64,000 bases of DNA from Euglena gracilis (taxonomy: Eukaryota > Euglenida > Euglenophyceae > Euglenales). Below are positions 1-11,084 of the stretch, one piece after another. The stretch is from the NCBI GenBank assembly GCA_039621445.1, contig CP154956.1, positions 11,159,443-11,223,442 of the forward strand, written 5' to 3'. The notes under the pieces were generated by a model. That model did not search any database. It had not been told where the DNA came from and worked only from the letters and a program-made list of their open reading frames with translations. A program made the position numbers and the translations under genes. The stretch's first letter is position 1, and every line of letters starts with the position of its first letter.

Positions 1-497
1 ACAACGATGATTTGGCACACCTACAGCAACCTTGTGGAGGGTTGCCTGGTGCCACTGCGCAGGGCTGGGGCACCCTTCCCCGGACCGACCCAGACAGACC
101 AACACAGAATGTCCCTTGGCGCATTTGGCACCGGAGCAGCACCACCCACCCCCAAACAGGCCCCCCCCCCCACCAACCAGGGTACCCCCTGCCCCCTGGG
201 GGGGGGGGGAGGTGTGCCGAAAAAAAAGCAAAAAAATGCCAAAAACCCGCCTCTGGCGGGGGATCCACAAGGCCCTTGAGGTAGGGGGGGGGAGGGTCTG
301 GCCCAGAGGTCTTTAAAAAAATGCCCTGCCACCAAACCTGACCACCCCCTGGGGAGTCGAAAGCCGAAAGTGTCCGTCCAACCCCTTGCACAGCATCCCC
401 AAAAAAAGATGCTGATTGAAAATCATCTGCGGGATGTCTTTAACCTTGTAAAGAGGCCGAAATCAGTGGTCTGAAAACCTGTCATCTGACCAGTCTG
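1..497. other. Non-coding, C/G-homopolymer-rich stretch
   Basis: No supported gene. It probably lies in a further intron of the SulP-like gene. Several runs of nine or more C or G occur. Confidence 0.4.
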
Positions 498-660
498 TCG
501 TCAACATGGGAAGGGGAATACGACAGAAGGGACCAAATCTTGGTGACATTGGTCGTCAGGTTAGTGACATTGACCAGGACGGTCGTTATCTTTGTGGTGT
601 TGGTGACGTTGGGGGGGCCAGGATGAGTGTTGTAACCGAAGATGTACTTCACTTGCCACA
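498..660 (-). CDS. SulP gene exon, QVKYIFGY block (partly certain)
   Basis: The frame reads [11 protein letters not shown], which in SulP proteins directly follows the FMSG..VIIG block. The rest of the block (a run rich in N, V and T) does not match anything I know and may be intronic. Splice limits are not resolved. Confidence 0.5.
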
Positions 661-3600
661 GGCATACCTGATTTGGACTGGGGTGAAAGCAGCCAGAATC
701 CGACATCAATTTAATGAATGCCTTTGAGCCCACCCTGGGTCGATTGAGAATCAGAAAACAAGACCTGGAAAATCCAAAAGACCAAGGAAAAGCCCTAAAA
801 AATAAGCGGCCGGGAGGTGGGGGGGGTCGACTCCCCACCCTCCATGGCATCTGCTCAAAGAAAAAACCTTCAGCGCCGAAAGAACCAAAAGAAAAATTTG
901 ACCTAAAAATTGGCACCCCCGGAAACGCGGGGGCCTGGTGGGGGGGGCAGGGTGAGAGGGGGAGGGGGAATGGTATTTTTTTGAGGGGCCACAAAAGTGC
1001 CCAAAATTGCGTTTTCAGGTGAGTTTTCATCCAAATTAATAAAAACAGACGCTAAAAACATAAGTCTGCCAGCGCGAAGCGCCGAGGAAGAAAAAATTTT
1101 GGTTGCATTTGGGGTCCCCGGAACTTGGGGGGGGGAGGACCCCTGTACAAAACCAACGCTCACGTAATACCTTGGGGGGTTCGCCCCCCCCCCCCATCCA
1201 TTGGGTTGGGAGGTGGGAGATGGTGGCCGGACCCCCTCCAGGTCCAGGGGGGGACACCTGTACACCTCCGTTCCCCACCCTTTCCAATAACTGTCTCATC
1301 CCAGGTTCGGGAAAAAATCGAAGATATATTTTTTGACGTAAGGGAATAAAAAACAATCAACCCCAGGGGAGTTCGACCTCAGAGGCTGGAAAATCTGTGG
1401 CTGAACCCCCCGATGGGGGTCCCCTGACTGGAACTGGGCCCAGGGTTGACACAGGTGCCAAAAAAAAGTCACAACACAAAAAGTACCCTCACCCTCCCTT
1501 TTGGCTAATGGCCAGGCTCCTTCGGACCCCCCAATTTGGGGGGGGGCAATAAGGCTGACCCCCCCCCCCCAATTGGCTTATGGACTGTCCTTTGGGATTC
1601 CCAATTAGCCAATCAGGGGGGGGGGAGGGGCAATTAGGGGGTGGGGGGGGTGAGGGTACCCCCAAAACTGCCAAGATCAGTTTTTTTTTGATCTAACTGT
1701 CGCTCTGCTTCGCGCGGCCTCCTGACGCCAACCACCAGACAAAGAATTGAGTCGGCACTACCGCCCAGGTGAACAGGAACAACGGGCTCATCCCAAAACT
1801 TCTTGTCGATGGCAGTAACCCCGTCACAACAGGAAACAAACCGTCCCACATTGAAGACAGGCATGGACCCATACCAATGATGACACACGTGCCAGACATG
1901 AACCCAGAGATGACAGAATGGCTGAGGAAATTGGTCAGCCAGCCGAGGTTGGAGACAGAGCTGGACCAAGGGGGAAAAAATTGGGCAGCAGAACCTCCCA
2001 TCCAATTGCTACAGGATTGGACCAGGGCGTCGCTGAGCGTCCCTGGAGCTGGTCCGGGGGGGGGGTGACCTGCTCCAGTTCTGAGGCTGGAAAATCGAGG
2101 CTGGCAGGAAAAAACTGCTGGCTGACCCCAGCTGGAACTGGCCCCAAGCTGGGGTAAAACAGGGGGCCAAAAAAATCGAAACTACAAAATGCCCTAAAAA
2201 CTGCAAATTATGGAAAAAATGGACTCTTCTGTGGCTCCAAACATGCCCTGGCCAATCCTTTTCTGACCCTTTTCTTGGTCCATTCTTGGTCCACTAAAAT
2301 CGAAAATCCATTGCCATCCAGCAACCAAAAGGCGGAAAATTATAAAAACTCGTGGATGGACTATAAAGACTCGTTCAAAGCTCCTCTGGACCCCCCCCCC
2401 CAAGGGATGAGGTCCACTTCACTCAAATACCCTAGATTGAAAGCACCCTGGCCTGCTGAAAACTACGAAACAGTGAAAATGGGACAGAGGACATTTATGA
2501 ACAAACTGAGGTGTAAACGACTGAACACCCCCAGCTAACGGGGTCTGTCCAATGAAGCGCATGGAGGAAAATGGGGTTGAGTATTTTGCAATGCCTCTCC
2601 ACATCTTCACAGGGAATGCTCTGGATGAGAAGGCCCACTCCAGTGTACATGCATCCAACAATGAAGGCAATCTGGATGGCAGCCTTGTTGTAGGCCATCT
2701 GCGCCACTGGGTCCGCAGGGCTGTTTGGAGAGGATTGCACGGGGTATGGCTTGATGTTGACAGCCTGGCATCTTACAAGGCACCAGGCAAGGATCATCTG
2801 GAGAAACGCATCAGTCTTTGCAACGCCTCAACCAAGGCCAGCCTGATTGGTGTCAGGTATACCACTGCCCAACACCGAGGAGGTCACTGCCACAGGACCG
2901 ACCCCCAGCTGGCGGCATGTGCCCAGCAACCCGTAGACGATGAGCGGCAGAAAGCCGCCGTAGAGCCCGTAAACGGTGGGCAGGCCAGCAATTTTTGCGT
3001 AGGACATACCCTGTGGGACTGGTGGCAGAGCGACACCAGGAGGGATTTGCGCCCCCCAAAAAGTCCTCTTTTGTCTTTAGGGTTAATCAGAAACTCTGTT
3101 TAACGCGAAATCTGTGATCGCCAATCGACAGATTTGGCAGTTCAGTTGCCATCGATCTCGAATCCAGTGCCATGCTGCCCCCAATTAAAACATATTTTCT
3201 GGGCCCGACACCTGTCTTGAATTTCTACTGACTTATACAGAATTCAGGCTGAATTTGTTTAAGCCAGTCGATTTCCATTCAGGCGCCTGTTCAAGTCAGT
3301 CAATTTCCATTCAGGCGCCTGTTTAGGTCAGCCAATTTCCATTCCATTGAAATCTGTTGCTGGTCAGATTCGGAATTTTTGGTGAAATTTTGGACATTTT
3401 GGACGTTCCACTTTTTTTTCGACATTTTTGCTCCTATGGGGTTGGTTTGGAAACCAGACAAGGACTAAATTTTGCGGTCACATGATCACAACTGGCTGCA
3501 CTTGGGATGTCCCGTTTCATTTTCTGGAAGTTCAGAGTAAGTTCTGTACAATTTGGCCAGATACAGTTGTCATCGCTGGTCGTCTGATAAGAGAAGCTTT

Positions 3601-5558
3601 CAATTGAGGGGGTGATGTGGCAACTATTTAACCTATTTTCTGGGCTGGACACATGTGTTGAAATTCTACTGACATAAACGAAATTCTGTATAGAATAGGA
3701 CTGTGCCATTAATGAAATTTATGAACTTCAAATTTCAGTGTTGAAAGTTTCGGTAACTTTCGGTAACTTTCAGAAATTTATGAAACTTATGAAATCGTCA
3801 GGCCCAGACAAAATAGGATTTACAGAAATCGACCGATACTAACAGATTCAGCAGGGGCGACAGGCGCGAGCGAGCGAAGCGAGCCGCCCGGCGCCCCTGC
3901 TGAACCTGTTGTGTCTGGGGGCTCCAGCTTCACACCCGAAAATTCCCGCCCGAACCGGCGTCCCAGAAGCCAGTTCGGGTGTGAAGCCGGCCATTGGGAG
4001 ACAAAATAATAAATAAATAAACAAATGAACCCCCCTCCCAAATAACACACCCCCCCTCGGGGGCCGATTTCGAGCACCCAAACACAAGGTTGACGGCTTG
4101 TTTTTTTTTGGAAACAAAAAAAAACATGTTTTTTCAAAAAAATATGTTTCTTTAAAAAAAAACAAAAAAAACGTCATGGAGGGTTTGGGGGGAAAATTTT
4201 TTGCAATGTTTTTTTTGGAAAAAATTTCATTTTTTATTTCTGCAGCATTCATTTTTTTGTTTTTTTTGTGTGAAAGCATGATTTTTTGCACCAGAAAACA
4301 CAGATTTGGAAATATTTTTACACATAAAAAAAACTTTAGAGGGGGTGTTCCCCCCGTGACCCCCCCCCCGACCCGACCTAAGACCCTTTTCGGCCAATTT
4401 TTTTCTGAAAAAAACTTGGCCGGTGATGCCTAATTTGACAAAATATTCAGATAGATTCATAATTTTGAGGCATAAATTTTACAAATTTTGGAATGGTGAT
4501 GCCTAATTTGGTGTCAAAATGCTAATTTTAGGTTGGGGGACTCCTAATTTGGAGCCTAAAAAGGATTTTTCCCCCAAAAATTCGTTTTCGGTGATTCCTA
4601 ATCTGGCCATCGAAAATGTGGTGTTCCCCCGTGACCCCCCCCCCGCCCGTGACCCGAACCACCCCCGAAAAATTTTCCTCAAAAAATGGCCATTTCGCAA
4701 GGAAAAAGGTCAATTTTTGCTTTTCCAAAAAAAAAACATGTTTTTTTGCTTTTTTTCAAAAAGAACATGTTTTTTTTTTTTTTAAAAACAAAAAAACGTC
4801 AACCCAAAATAACACCCCCCCCCTGTTTTCCATGTAAAAATACCCCCCCCCCCCAAATAACACCCCCCCCCCCGGGGCCCCAGCTCGGGTGCCCAAATAA
4901 CACACCAGGGGGGGTTTCCAAAAAGTGTCCAAATGCTTTGTAGAAATATCTTCGGCCACAAATTGGGGTTTTTTGTGCAATGATTTCCTTTTGGACAATT
5001 TTGGGGAATTTCTGCAATAGAATACCTCGCAGCATGGCTGAAGTCTAAGGCCATCTGCTGAAAGCCCTTGAGAAGAGCTTTCGATCAAGGTGCAACTGCC
5101 CTCACCCCCCCCTATTTGCCCCCCCCCCCATCCGAGCCCGGCCATTAGCCAAATGGGGGGGGGGGTGAGGGTAAGGCAGGTAAAAAGGGGAATTTGGAAT
5201 TTCAAGGTGAGGGTATTCCAAAATTTGACATATTGAACTCAGCCACACTGCACAGCGCCCGGAAAATTGCCGATCACATGTTCCATCCCCCCCCCCAGAT
5301 TGCATCCGGACCCCGAAAGGGCCAGGGCCAGAATTCAGCCATAAGGCACATAGGTCTTATTTTCAGCGACCATGGCTGAATTCTGGCCCTCTCTCGAAAG
5401 CCCTTGAGAAGAGCTTTCGATTCATGGGCAGGATAATAGCATTGGACCCCACCAAAACGTAACCTTTCTGATGCACCTCTGATCAGCATTGCTGCCACGG
5501 TGCAGCCACAAACAATGTCAGTGAACAGAAATGACCATGTGTACTCAGCATCAGAGGT
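498..5558 (-). CDS. SulP/SLC26-type sulfate permease gene, partial, multi-exon
   Basis: At least five separated blocks on the minus strand translate, in order, into conserved parts of the SulP anion transporter membrane domain: a segment ending CTVAAMLI, then [14 protein letters not shown], then a segment with [14 protein letters not shown] and YTGVGLL, then [18 protein letters not shown], then QVKYIFGY. SulP proteins are multi-pass membrane carriers that move sulfate or other anions. The order and spacing of motifs fit the family, and several blocks end at GT donors and start after pyrimidine-AG acceptors, so this is an intron-split gene and not a chance match. Not all splice phases close cleanly by eye, so some boundaries are approximate or the gene is decayed. 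The C-terminal half, including any STAS domain, lies beyond the left edge. The first exon is not found. Introns are full of poly-C/poly-G. Family call is confident; whether the gene works is not. Confidence 0.8.
1875..1960 (-). CDS. SulP gene exon, [18 protein letters not shown] block
   Basis: An 86-base exon between a strong acceptor (T/C tract then CCAG at 1961-1964) and a GTATGG donor (1869-1874). It encodes [19 protein letters not shown] followed by TCVIIG, close to plant and algal SulP proteins. Confidence 0.75.
2626..2790 (-). CDS. SulP gene exon, third conserved block
   Basis: Reads [22 protein letters not shown] followed by MYTGVGLL, the SulP segment that precedes the GWLTNF block. 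Both ends are approximate: I could not find a donor whose phase fits the next exon exactly. Confidence 0.65.
2863..3018 (-). CDS. SulP gene exon with the PQGMSYA signature
   Basis: After an acceptor CCACCAG at 3019-3025 the frame reads [20 protein letters not shown] and then [18 protein letters not shown], which is the diagnostic first-helix signature of SulP transporters. The donor is taken as GTATAC at 2857-2862. A later donor near 2836 would add about nine residues before a stop. Confidence 0.8.
3841..3910. repeat. Inverted repeat (hairpin) with AGCGAAGCGAGC core
   Basis: Arms 3841-3859 and 3892-3910 pair almost fully (AACAGATTCAGCAGGGGCG against CGCCCCTGCTGAACCTGTT). The spacer holds GAGCGAGCGAAGCGAGC. 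A second hairpin follows directly, with arms CTTCACACCCGAA and TTCGGGTGTGAAG between about 3929 and 3996. Both sit in the long intron of the SulP-like gene. Confidence 0.75.
5477..5558 (-). CDS. SulP gene exon, first transmembrane block
   Basis: Reads a segment with [19 protein letters not shown], matching the start of the SulP membrane domain just before the PQGMSYA signature. The donor (AG|GTGCAT, exon end at 5477) and the acceptor (CAG at 5559-5561) are canonical. Joining it to the block at 3018 puts the PQGMSYA block in frame with one extra residue. Confidence 0.65.
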
Positions 5559-7337
5559 CTGTGCCTTATGTGAAAAAACATTGCTAAACGAGGGGGGAGG
5601 GTCCCCCCAAAGGGTTGTTGTTGTGTCATGCACACAAAGTGCCACCTCCACAAAAAAAAAGGAACCATCAAAATGAGCTCGCTTGCCACACCTGACCCCA
5701 GGAAACAGGGGGTGGGTCCAAGAACCCATTGCTGGGTCTTGCATTTTCTGGGCAAGCTTCTAGAGCTCCGAGAACTTCAAGCTTCAAGCTTCTAGAGCTC
5801 CGCATGGAAATCCCACGTTTTAAAAAACCCATCATTTCTGCATCATCAAAACAATTGGTTTTTCACTGAACACAACGGAAAAAGTTGGGGGGGGGGCATG
5901 CTTGAGGTTCATATATCAATTGTAGGGATGCCATCAAGCCTTGGGTTGATGACTGTCTGGCACAACGGCCACTTCCCTTGTTTTGCACAGATCCCAAGGT
6001 GTCAGAGAAGATGACAGAGAAAATGGGGAAAAAAGACTTCACCCATGTCCGCCAGGTCAAATGCAGGGGCAACAGGAACCCAAACTGGAAAAACACCCCC
6101 CCAAATTTGGCAATGCAAAATCGGTTGATTCTTTGGGGGTGTATGAGTCGCGGGGGGGGGGGTCGCGGGGGGGTCGCGGGGGGAATGTGGAAGTTTTGAT
6201 GGGTCACGTGTGACAAGTGTGATCTTTCATACAACGTCACATGGGACCTATTTTTAGAACTTTTGGGTCCAAAATGGCTCCAATTAGGAATTTGTCACAC
6301 ATTTTTGGCAATTTTGATTCCTAATTTGAGTGCAAATTAGGAATTAGGTGCCACTTTTTGGCTCCTAATGTGGAAACCCTCCATGTGTGGGTCGCGGGGG
6401 GGTCGCGGGGGGGGGGGTCGCGGGGGATACACCCCCTTTGGGAATACTTGGATTTATTATTTCCATTTCTTTTGAATTTTAAAACTTCCCAAATGAACAT
6501 TTTCGAGTGTTTCTGGGCGCTTTTTGGCCTTGACAATCGGCCTTGACAAATTGAGGCCAATTGGCCAATCGAGGGGGGCAAGTGGGGTTGAGGGTAGTCC
6601 ACCCCACCACCATCCATGCACATGGAGGACAAGTTAGATAAGTTAAATAAGTTCCATTTTGGGCAATTTTTCAAAAATTTCGATGAATTTCCATGAACCA
6701 TCCACCTCAAAATGACCATTTTGAGAGGAGAAAGCGCAAAATGTCATCCATCAAAATTTCACCCCCAACCATCAAAACGGTGAAGTTCACCAGTGAAATT
6801 CACCGCCAAAAGTACCCCCCCCCCCCGGTGAACGTTCACCGGGGGGTTCAACCCCCCCAGCTGCCTAACCTCCCAAATTGAAAAAAGGAAGGTTTTCGCC
6901 CCCCCCCCCCATGAGTTCGGGACGTTTGGCCGCCCAAAAGGGCGGCGAGACAGTAGCGACGTCCAACAGCAAACAACCCAAAAGTTCAATGAAAAGTTGA
7001 GTTCTTAATGTGAGAAATTGAAAAAACACAAAGAATGTGGTGAGTAAATTACACGTTTCAAAAAAACTTTTCTTTCCAAGATCTTTGGGGGGGGGCTGCC
7101 CCCCCCCCGCCTCGGGGGGGGGGGGAGGAGCCGTTTTGCTGGGGGTGATGGCCGGCTCTTCGAGCTGCAATCGGAAAATTTGGCAGGTTGTTCGCTACTC
7201 GACCTCCCCTGACCCTGGCCCCAACCCCAACCCAAACCCTGCCCTAACCCAAACCCTAATCCTTTGAAAACGTGTTCATGACCACGAATTTCAGGGCAGG
7301 CATTTGGCGGGCTGAACACATTTTTAAACCAAGAACA
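5559..7337. other. Non-coding, low-complexity region
   Basis: No coding signal found. It holds poly-G/poly-C runs, a 17-bp direct repeat (AAGCTTCTAGAGCTCCG, about 5753-5769 and 5785-5801), repeated GGGTCGCGGGGG blocks at 6146-6183 and 6390-6426, and degenerate CCCTAA-like telomeric units at 7205-7262. The 5' exons of the SulP-like gene may lie here unseen. Confidence 0.5.
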
Positions 7338-7346
7338 GTGTTTTGG

Positions 7347-7543
7347 GGCCCCGAGCGGATTTCTGGAGGTGGTCGCTGTGGAGGTCGGGCCGACCTGGTC
7401 GGCCCGACCAGGAGGTCGGCCCGACCTCCTGGTCGGCCCGACCTTATCGACCTGTGGAGGGCGGGCCGACCAGGTCGGCCCGACCTCCATTTTTTTGCAC
7501 TACCCCCCCCCCTTCTGGAAATTTAAGCCCCCCCCCCATGAAA
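7347..7543 (+). repeat. Left terminal inverted repeat of the Mutator-like element
   Basis: Matches the reverse complement of about 14299-14464, including the outer 40 bases, the GGTCGGCCCGACC array, TCCATTTTTTTGCACTAC, the following poly-C run and the AAGCCCCCC tract. The left array has more palindromic units than the right. Confidence 0.85.
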
Positions 7544-7959
7544 ATTTTTTGGTCCAAATCACCTTAAAACCAGTCGAGACCCACTTAAATGGCTTCAGAA
7601 CCCCCCAATCGGGGGTGAATATGCAAAAACTTGGGGGGGGGGAAGCCCAGTTTGGGCCACTTTATGCAAAAAGAACACCTCTCCATCTCCTCGCATGGAG
7701 ATTTAAGCTCCCCCCCCCCTGCGGAAAAACACTGTCTTTGCACATGCTGCCTTTTGCGCAGACTGCAGAATGTCGCATACCACATACGTACCACTGGCAT
7801 GTGCTGGGGATGCGGTGGGCTGCCGTGCATTTGTGTGCCGGTGTCCACTTCACCCAAAATGCCATTATGTGTGTGCTGAGTGCCACAGTCATGGGGTGGA
7901 AACTGAGATGCAGTCATCCATGTTTTTTTTTCTCCTGGTGTTTTTCTCGTGGTTTCATG

Positions 7960-8160
7960 GTGATAATGTGATAATGACAATAGAAAATTTCTTTCTGATT
8001 GATTTAGGGGAGGGGGACTGGACAAGAATTTGATGGTAACATAATAATACTAAAATATTCAGATTAATGATAATAATAATAAAAACAATAATGAATATTA
8101 TTATAATAATATTGCAACAATAACAATAACAATAACAATAACAATAAAATGCATAATTAA
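7960..8160. repeat. AT-rich microsatellite
   Basis: AATAAT/AACAAT units, most regular as AACAAT repeats at about 8113-8148. Non-coding, inside the Mutator-like element. Confidence 0.8.
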
Positions 8161-8240
8161 AAGATGCATATGAACAATCGGTCGTATATCTGAAACACAC
8201 TGGATGCGGCTGCACGCCAAGCTACATTTCAGATCATCTT

Positions 8241-8957
8241 TTGGTGCATCGGCGGGGTGGAAACGTTCGGGCTGTGAAAAAGTCACGGTCTGTTGCTGCA
8301 TCTGCAGTGGCGGTGGCAGATGCCACAGGACCGGTGGGAAGTGAACCTGATGCTGAAGACAGAGGTGAAAGGACGGTGGCGGAGCAGGAGTCAGCGTCTG
8401 CTGCAGTGGCAGCTACGCCTGCTGGTGCACCTGTGGACAGTGCTGGGGCTGTTGAACCGTCGGCAGTGGAGTCACCCATTGCTGTGCCTGCACCTGTGGC
8501 CACTGTGTGCAGCCAATTTCTGGTGCAGCAGCAATTGCCTCTGCGTCTGTTGCATGGTGCAAAAGCAAGATTATTTTGGTCTGTTGGGGGAGAACGGTGG
8601 AAAATTGATGGCACGCTGGCTGTGTGTGGGACAGACGTCTCGTCCGCTTGCATTTGGGTGTACGAAGGCTTCCACCACACGAAACTGTTGACGATAAACG
8701 GTCCCACTGCTGTTGCAGTGCAGCGGTACAGGTGTTCTGCACATCGTGGCAGCAAGAAGTTCTTGTTCACGGACCCGGTGTTTGAGTCAGCTGTGCGTGG
8801 CACACCTGGGGTGGTACCGTCAATACCTGTTCTTCATGTTGGGGGATATCTTGTCACTCCTGACTTCTTCAATTTCGTTTGGAAACTCACCGTGGGTACC
8901 AACATCACTCCCCTGGATTTGGGTCGGACAATTCTGTTCCATTGGCAGGGGTGCAGG
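8241..8957 (+). CDS. Transposase gene, N-terminal coding block
   Basis: An open block without an ATG near its start, so either an upstream exon or a lost start is implied. The first ~90 codons are Ala/Val-rich. Then comes a globular part (from about RLLHGAKARLFWSVGGE) with scattered Cys, Trp and His, which might be a DNA-binding finger but which I do not recognise. A possible donor GGTACGT stands at 8957-8963, after which the sequence turns into TTAGGG-like repeats. Its place inside the Mutator-like element, ahead of the DDE blocks, suggests it is the N-terminal part of the transposase. Confidence 0.5.
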
Positions 8958-9190
8958 GTACGTCTTGGGTTGCGGTTCGGGTTACCTTTGGGGGTGCGGT
9001 TAGGGTTGGGGTTACAGGTCTGGGTCTGGGTACATGCACCCCACCCCGTCTGGCCGAACGCCGCGCAGCGGCCAAAGGCCGCGCAGCGGCCGAAGGCCGC
9101 GCAGCGGCCGAAGGCCGCTGCACTTCAGAAAGTTGATAGGCCGCTGCACTTCAAAAAAGTTCATGAGGTTATTTAAAGGAATAGGGTTAG
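8940..9190 (+). repeat. Degenerate telomere-like repeats and GGCCGCGCAGC palindromic array
   Basis: Several GGTTAGGG/GGGTTGGGG-like units at 8964-9020 and GGGTTAGGG at 9183-9191. Between them (9060-9117) lie tandem GGCCGCGCAGCGGCCGAA units, each a palindrome. They sit in a probable intron of the transposase gene. Confidence 0.65.
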
Positions 9191-9250
9191 GGTAAAGTTT
9201 CCATTCCTAACTGTCCCATCCCATCCCCTCAACGTCGTTAAATTGGTGTC

Positions 9251-9399
9251 TGCAGGGGACCCAGCGAACCCAAAGAGGCGCCCAACTAGGGTTAAAAACA
9301 TTGGGGGACCCGAGCGAGGCGCCGAAGGCGCCGAGCGAGGGTCCCCCAATGTGCATTAACCCTAGTTGGGCGCCTCTTTGGGGTAGCTGGTCCCCTGCA
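9251..9399. repeat. Foldback: nested inverted repeats
   Basis: Outer arms 9251-9295 and 9355-9399 pair (TGCAGGGGACC and CAAAGAGGCGCCCAACTAGG with their complements). An inner, almost perfect hairpin spans about 9299-9352, with loop GAA between two GGCGCC-type arms. The arms include CCTAGTT/AACTAGG and TTAACCCTA. Confidence 0.85.
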
Positions 9400-9519
9400 G
9401 GCACCACTTTTTCACGAAGATGCTGTCCCTCCATCGACCGTTCAAGTTCAAGTACGGTTAGGGTCACGTTTGGTTTGGTTTGGTTTGGGCCTTGCTATGA
9501 CGTACCATGTTGCTGGCTT

Positions 9520-9857
9520 TGGAGCGCAGAGGATTCACAGGGCAGCCGACTGCGGTGCAAGCCAAAGCGCAGCGTGAGCTGCAGCTGATGGCAGGTGCAC
9601 TACCATGTGCTCGCGTTCTGCGAGACTGGGCGTACAAGGCCTGGATGGTGCAACCGCATTGGGATCTAAAAGACCTGCCTGCAGAAACCCTGGTTGCCGA
9701 AGGAGCTTTTCTAAAATTTGACTACACGTACAGGGCTGTGGGCAACATTTGGGTCACTCGTCATGGTGCTCCAATCACTGACCCAGAAACTGGGGCAGAA
9801 AAATCACGCCACCTGTTTGACTTTGATTTCTTGGAATGTTTTCAAATGGCTTTTTTT
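9520..9857 (+). CDS. Transposase block with first catalytic Asp
   Basis: Coding block following a likely acceptor (GCGCAG near 9515-9520). It reads ALERRGFTGQPTAVQAKAQ and later LKFDYTYRAVGNIWV; the Asp of FDYTYR (9720-9722) has the position and surroundings of the first D in DDE transposases. The frame is lost after about 9857, near TTTTTTTGCAG, where an intron or frameshift must lie. The link to the neighbouring blocks is by shared element and order. Confidence 0.55.
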
Positions 9858-10099
9858 GCAGTCCTCGTTCTCTGAAAACAGAGGTGTGCGGTCAAATCTC
9901 AACTGACGTTGTGGAACTCTCGTATGTTCTGGCAAGCGTTTTGGGCTCCACTGGCGTTGTTCTGTCCACGCTCATCTGCGCGACAGAAAAATTCGACAAC
10001 ATGGAGGCGGTCTTCCAAAAAAAAAAAAAAAACAAAACAAAAAAAAAACAACAAAAATAATCAACAAAATTCCAAACAGCAGAAAAAAAAAAAAAAAAC

Positions 10100-10424
10100 C
10101 AAACCAAAAAGTGCGTTTGCCAAAACACGCGTGGCGCCTACGCAGATTTGCGTGGACGACTGGGACAAGTGGCAGGGTCTATTGTACGCCATGCTGGTAC
10201 GCACGTTTGGGCCTGAGCACGGTTGTACAGTGACGCAGGACTTCCGGCATTGGAAGGAACTCCTGTTGGCTCCAATGGACTCCAGGCATCCACAGTATGT
10301 GGATGCTAAGCGGGATGTGGAGCAGTTGCGCCACAGGATGGACTTTCGCACAAGACGTGGACCTAATGGTACACTGGGGGGGTGCCAGGCCGATTTCGAT
10401 CACGTAATGGATTTTGTTATTTGA
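10100..10424 (+). CDS. Transposase block with second catalytic Asp
   Basis: Reads TQICVDDWDKWQGLLYAML and then VTQDFRHWKELLLAP, the VDD..W....F.....QD.FHW pattern seen around the second catalytic Asp of several DDE transposase families; the candidate Asp codons are 10154-10159. The poly-A-rich stretch just before (10017-10101) encodes only Lys/Asn runs and is probably intronic. Confidence 0.55.
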
Positions 10425-10604
10425 GGGGGGGGGTGCGGGGGGGGGCGGAGCCCCCCCCGCCTGTGTCAAACTGAGCAGCAAAAACGATTTACGTCCCTAC
10501 TCTGTTGCCCCCTGTTGCCACCTTACCACGGATTTCATTATTTTCCACCTTTCATTATTTTCCACCTTACCGCGGACACGTCTTGTTGGTAACCACATGA
10601 GCCT

Positions 10605-10928
10605 GAAGCTATTGGGAGTGGTCCGGAATTACGTGCCGCACTGGCGGCGATCCAGGACAAGTACACCACCGCACCGGGGGCACGCAGCATGTTGCTGCGC
10701 GCCGCCCCGCTGGGCCACCAGCTCACGTTTGATGTCTGCGCTGCCTTGGGCGCCTCACTCGTTCCTGAGGGGGCCTGGTTTGATGTGGATATGGCAGCGC
10801 TCTGCCAGTCCACTGGCCGTGAGGGGCTTTTCAACGAGCGCGTCCTGAGCAACTGGGAAAACCGTTTGGGTACAGGAAACGTTGTTCATGCTCTCCGTCT
10901 GGTGTTCAACTGTCCACGGCGGTGGGTG
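10605..10928 (+). CDS. Transposase block, middle part
   Basis: The frame reads EPEAIGSGPELRAALAAIQD and on to RLGTGNVVHALRLVFNCPR. Composition is that of a real protein and it lies between the second-Asp and Glu blocks of the same element. A GT donor (CGGCG|GTGGGT, about 10923) ends it. No motif of its own is recognised. Confidence 0.45.
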
Positions 10929-11084
10929 CGGTTGATCTGCCTCATTCTACACTGTCTACGTTCTCCGGGTAGGGGTTAGTGCATACTGATATGGTTCGGG
11001 CTAGGAGTACGGCTGCATTCCGTTGCAATCTCGTTAACGTTGTGATACCTGTCCCGTTGTGATTTGGTGAACGTTTCCTGCGGC

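Noticed and set aside
1103-1360. Short Gly/Pro-rich ORFs on both strands
   Set aside because: Frames left open by poly-G/poly-C runs within the presumed SulP intron.
3820-4943. Several open frames of 60-150 codons, Phe/Lys- or Pro-rich
   Set aside because: They consist of homopolymer translations (poly-T, poly-A, poly-C) with no conserved text.
8100-8160. CRISPR-like regular repeats (AACAAT units)
   Set aside because: A simple microsatellite without spacers, in a eukaryotic sequence.
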